From JBICHN01 sp043101845 (GTDB taxonomy: Bacteria > Planctomycetota > Phycisphaerae > Phycisphaerales > UBA5793), in NCBI GenBank assembly GCA_043101845.1, contig JBICHN010000001.1:1-64000 (forward strand): a stretch of 64,000 nt of DNA. The letters run 5' to 3'. The notes beneath the pieces are model-generated. The model saw nothing but the letters and a program-made list of their open reading frames with translations, ran no database searches and was not told the DNA's origin. Shown piece by piece: positions 61,775 through 64,000 of this stretch. Each line of letters starts with the position of its first letter. Position 1 is the stretch's first letter. The translations under genes and the position numbers were made by a program.

Positions 61775-63895
61775 ATGCCCAGCGGTCGGACCCCGTTCCA
61801 ACTCGTCAGTGAATATGCGCCGGTCGGTGATCAGCCGGCCGCGATCGCCGCGCTGACCGAGGGCCTGAGCCATGGTCGGCCGTACCAGACGCTGCTCGGC
61901 GCCACCGGAACGGGGAAGACCTTCACGATGGCGAATGTCATCGCGCAGACGCAGAAGCCGACGCTCATTCTGAGCCACAACAAGACGCTTGCAGCCCAGC
62001 TCTATGAGGAGATGCGCGACCTCTTTCCGCACAACGCGGTGAGCTACTTCGTCAGCTACTACGACTACTACCAGCCCGAAGCGTACATCCCGCAACGCGA
62101 CATCTATATCGAGAAGGACGCGTCGCGCAACGATGATCTCGATCGGCTCCGTCTCGCCGCGACGAGCAGCCTGATCAGCCGCGATGATGTCATCATCGTC
62201 GCCTCGGTCTCGTGCATTTACGGACTCGGTTCGCCCGAGGAATACAAGAAGCGCGTCCTCACCGTCGAGCGCGGCCGCGAACTCAACCGACGCGAGTTCC
62301 TCCTCGGTCTGACCGACATGCAGTACACTCGCGCCGAAATGGACTTTCAGCGCGGGCAGTATCGCGTCCGCGGCGATGTGCTCGAGATTCATCCGGCGAA
62401 CGCCGAGTACGCCGTGCGGATCGAACTCTTCGGCGACGAAATCGACGCGATCCAGATCATCAACCCGACCACCGGCGAACTCATCACCGACACCGACCGG
62501 TACTTCATCTTCCCTGCGGCGCAATACATGATGCCGGAGGCGGAGCTTGATGACGCGCTCGCCGCGATTCAGCAGGAACTCGATCAGCAGGTCGTGCATC
62601 TGCGACACGAGGGTCGACTTCTCGAGGCGCAGCGACTGCTCGCGCGGACAAAGTACGACCTCGAGATGATTCAGGAGGTCGGCTACTGCTCGGGGATCGA
62701 GAACTACTCGCGCTACTTCGACGGCCGGGCGCCCGGCGAACGACCGTTCACGCTGCTCGATTACTTCCGACATGTGCCGGGCCATAATCCGGACGACTGG
62801 CTCGTCTTCATCGACGAATCGCATGTGACCGTGCCGCAGGTCGCGGGGATGTACAACGGCGACCGCGCCCGGAAGCTCACGCTGGTCGAGCACGGGTTCC
62901 GGCTGCCGAGCGCGCTCGACAATCGACCATTGCGGTACGAGGAATTCGACGCGATCGTCCCGCACACGATCTTCGTGAGCGCGACGCCCGGCGCGTTCGA
63001 ACTCGAGAAGTGCGAAGGCGAAGTAGTCGAGCAGATCATCCGGCCCACCGGGCTCATCGATCCTGAAGTCGTCGTCCGCCCCGCGGCCGGGCAGGTGCCC
63101 GATCTCCTCGAGCGATGCCGGGCCATGGCGGCGCGTGGCGATCGCGTCCTCGTCACCGCGCTCACGAAGCGACTGTGCGAAGACCTCACGCGGTACTTCG
63201 ACGAGCAGGGTCTCCGCGTCCGTTACCTGCACAGCGAGATCGACACGCTCGCGCGCGTTGAGATTCTCCGGTCGTTGCGTGAAGGTGACTTCGATGTGCT
63301 CGTCGGCGTCAATCTTCTCCGGGAGGGGCTCGATCTGCCAGAGGTGGCGCTCGTCGCGATCCTTGACGCCGACAAACAGGGCTTTCTCCGCAGTGCGACG
63401 AGCCTCATTCAGCAGATGGGGCGCGCGGCGCGCAATGTGAATTCGATCGTCGTGATGTACGCGGACAAGATGACCCCGGCGATGCAGGAGGCGATCGACG
63501 AGACGACCCGGCGCCGCGAGAAACAGATCGCGCACAACGAAGAGCACGGCATCACGCCGACGCAGATTCGCAAGGCGATCCGCCGCGGAATCGAACTCGA
63601 ACTCAAGGCGCACCGCACGGTCCGCGAAGCGGTGCGCGAGTCCGAGCCGGAGTTCGAGCGCGATGAGCTCATCAAGGACCTCGAGAAGGAGATGCTCGAA
63701 GCGGCGGAGGAACTTCGATTCGAAGAGGCGGCGCGGCTCCGCGATCAGATCACCACGCTCCGAGAGCAGCCCGCGAAAACGATGATCAAACGATCCGATA
63801 TCGACGGCCGGAGCGAGGGCGCCGGACCCTCGGCGGCGCCCGGAGCCGCCGGATCGCGGCCGAAGCGGCCACGGAAGAAGCGGCTCAACCGCTGA
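61775..63895 (+). CDS. uvrB: UvrABC excinuclease subunit B
   Basis: 706 residues. DNA helicase subunit that verifies damage and recruits UvrC. Walker A GATGTGKT (42-49), the beta-hairpin region YYDYYQPEAYIPQRDIYIEK, DESHVTVPQ (DEAD-type box), QMGRAARNVNS, and the C-terminal UvrC-binding helix (EEAARLRDQITTLREQ). All expected parts are present. The C-terminal 35 residues (after SDIDGRSEGAG) are basic and Pro-rich, an extra tail. 37 bp after the HAF gene. Confidence 0.97.
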   Translation: MPSGRTPFQLVSEYAPVGDQPAAIAALTEGLSHGRPYQTLLGATGTGKTFTMANVIAQTQKPTLILSHNKTLAAQLYEEMRDLFPHNAVSYFVSYYDYYQPEAYIPQRDIYIEKDASRNDDLDRLRLAATSSLISRDDVIIVASVSCIYGLGSPEEYKKRVLTVERGRELNRREFLLGLTDMQYTRAEMDFQRGQYRVRGDVLEIHPANAEYAVRIELFGDEIDAIQIINPTTGELITDTDRYFIFPAAQYMMPEAELDDALAAIQQELDQQVVHLRHEGRLLEAQRLLARTKYDLEMIQEVGYCSGIENYSRYFDGRAPGERPFTLLDYFRHVPGHNPDDWLVFIDESHVTVPQVAGMYNGDRARKLTLVEHGFRLPSALDNRPLRYEEFDAIVPHTIFVSATPGAFELEKCEGEVVEQIIRPTGLIDPEVVVRPAAGQVPDLLERCRAMAARGDRVLVTALTKRLCEDLTRYFDEQGLRVRYLHSEIDTLARVEILRSLREGDFDVLVGVNLLREGLDLPEVALVAILDADKQGFLRSATSLIQQMGRAARNVNSIVVMYADKMTPAMQEAIDETTRRREKQIAHNEEHGITPTQIRKAIRRGIELELKAHRTVREAVRESEPEFERDELIKDLEKEMLEAAEELRFEEAARLRDQITTLREQPAKTMIKRSDIDGRSEGAGPSAAPGAAGSRPKRPRKKRLNR

Positions 63896-63967
63896 ACGGA
63901 GCGTCATCCCGCATCGGCGCGGCCGCTGCCACCCAGTCGTGTCGAAGGCAAGACGGTCGATCGCGTG

Positions 63968-64000
63968 ATGCGTTTGTTTATCGTCCGCTACGGCGATGAG
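63968..64000 (+). CDS. Start of a gene cut by the window edge, possibly a histidine phosphatase
   Basis: Eleven codons, MRLFIVRYGDE, run to the end of the window. The pattern resembles the beginning of SixA/phosphoglycerate-mutase-type histidine phosphatases (LFIVRHGE), but the key histidine would be tyrosine. Too short to be sure that it is a gene. Confidence 0.35.
   Translation, partial: MRLFIVRYGDE

Noticed and set aside
61715..63907. A 730-codon open frame antisense to uvrB
   Set aside because: The frame mirrors uvrB along its full length and shows no protein-family signature.

Overview
This 64 kb, GC-rich (roughly 63-65 percent by eye), gene-dense window looks like chromosomal DNA of a Gram-negative planctomycete, most likely of the Phycisphaerae type. 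That is an inference from a fused lpxC-fabZ gene inside a bamA-skp-lpxD-lpxC/fabZ-lpxA outer-membrane cluster, a class III glutamine synthetase, a lysine/arginine-rich histone H1-like protein, HAF-repeat and other secreted proteins, and greatly enlarged Opp-type permeases. I found no rRNA, tRNA, CRISPR array, insertion sequence, integrase or prophage.

Layout. 0-8.1 kb (minus strand): glnN, then an operon read from 8.1 kb leftwards for a Tat-exported molybdenum hydroxylase of the periplasmic aldehyde oxidoreductase (PaoABC) type: Fe-S subunit, Mo subunit, FAD/4Fe-4S subunit, a small five-cysteine protein, an XdhC/PaoD chaperone and a MocA cytidylyltransferase. 8.3-10 kb (plus): an unknown soluble protein, an unknown membrane protein and moaC. 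10-13 kb (minus): a redoxin-fold protein without its cysteines and two near-identical secreted proteins, each followed by the same hairpin terminator. 13.2-21.7 kb (plus): a degenerate amidohydrolase, a lipoprotein, then bamA-skp-lpxD-lpxC/fabZ-lpxA. 21.7-29.8 kb (minus): a small two-helix membrane protein, a pair of paralogous exported proteins, guanine deaminase, a pair of exported ClpP/NfeD-fold paralogues (one with its serine lost) and a CCA-adding-type nucleotidyltransferase.

29.8-46.9 kb is mixed housekeeping: M14-type lipoprotein peptidase, double-domain PTPS/QueD protein, large double-VWA membrane protein, RluA pseudouridine synthase, beta-propeller lipoprotein, GT-C-like membrane protein, rdgB, a 927-residue exported protein, a YbaK-type deacylase, a solitary mraZ followed by about 490 bp of hairpin-rich non-coding DNA, a family 4 glycosyltransferase, an intact amidohydrolase and a RidA protein. 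46.9-56.5 kb (minus) is an Opp/Dpp-type ABC importer operon with one ATPase, three permeases and one membrane-anchored binding protein, followed by a CefD-like PLP enzyme. 56.6-58.9 kb is an ECF sigma factor, a probable anti-sigma protein and a coiled-coil protein; divergent from it at 59.35 kb is the histone H1-like gene, then a HAF-repeat protein, uvrB and the first codons of a gene cut by the window edge.

The strongest candidates for undescribed biology are the enlarged Opp permeases (one carries a segment resembling the flagellin hook IN motif), the H1-like protein with a cysteine-containing N-terminal domain, the active/inactive ClpP-fold pair, the small cysteine protein in the molybdoenzyme operon, and the structured non-coding stretch after mraZ. 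A recurring theme is tandem paralogue pairs in which one copy has diverged.
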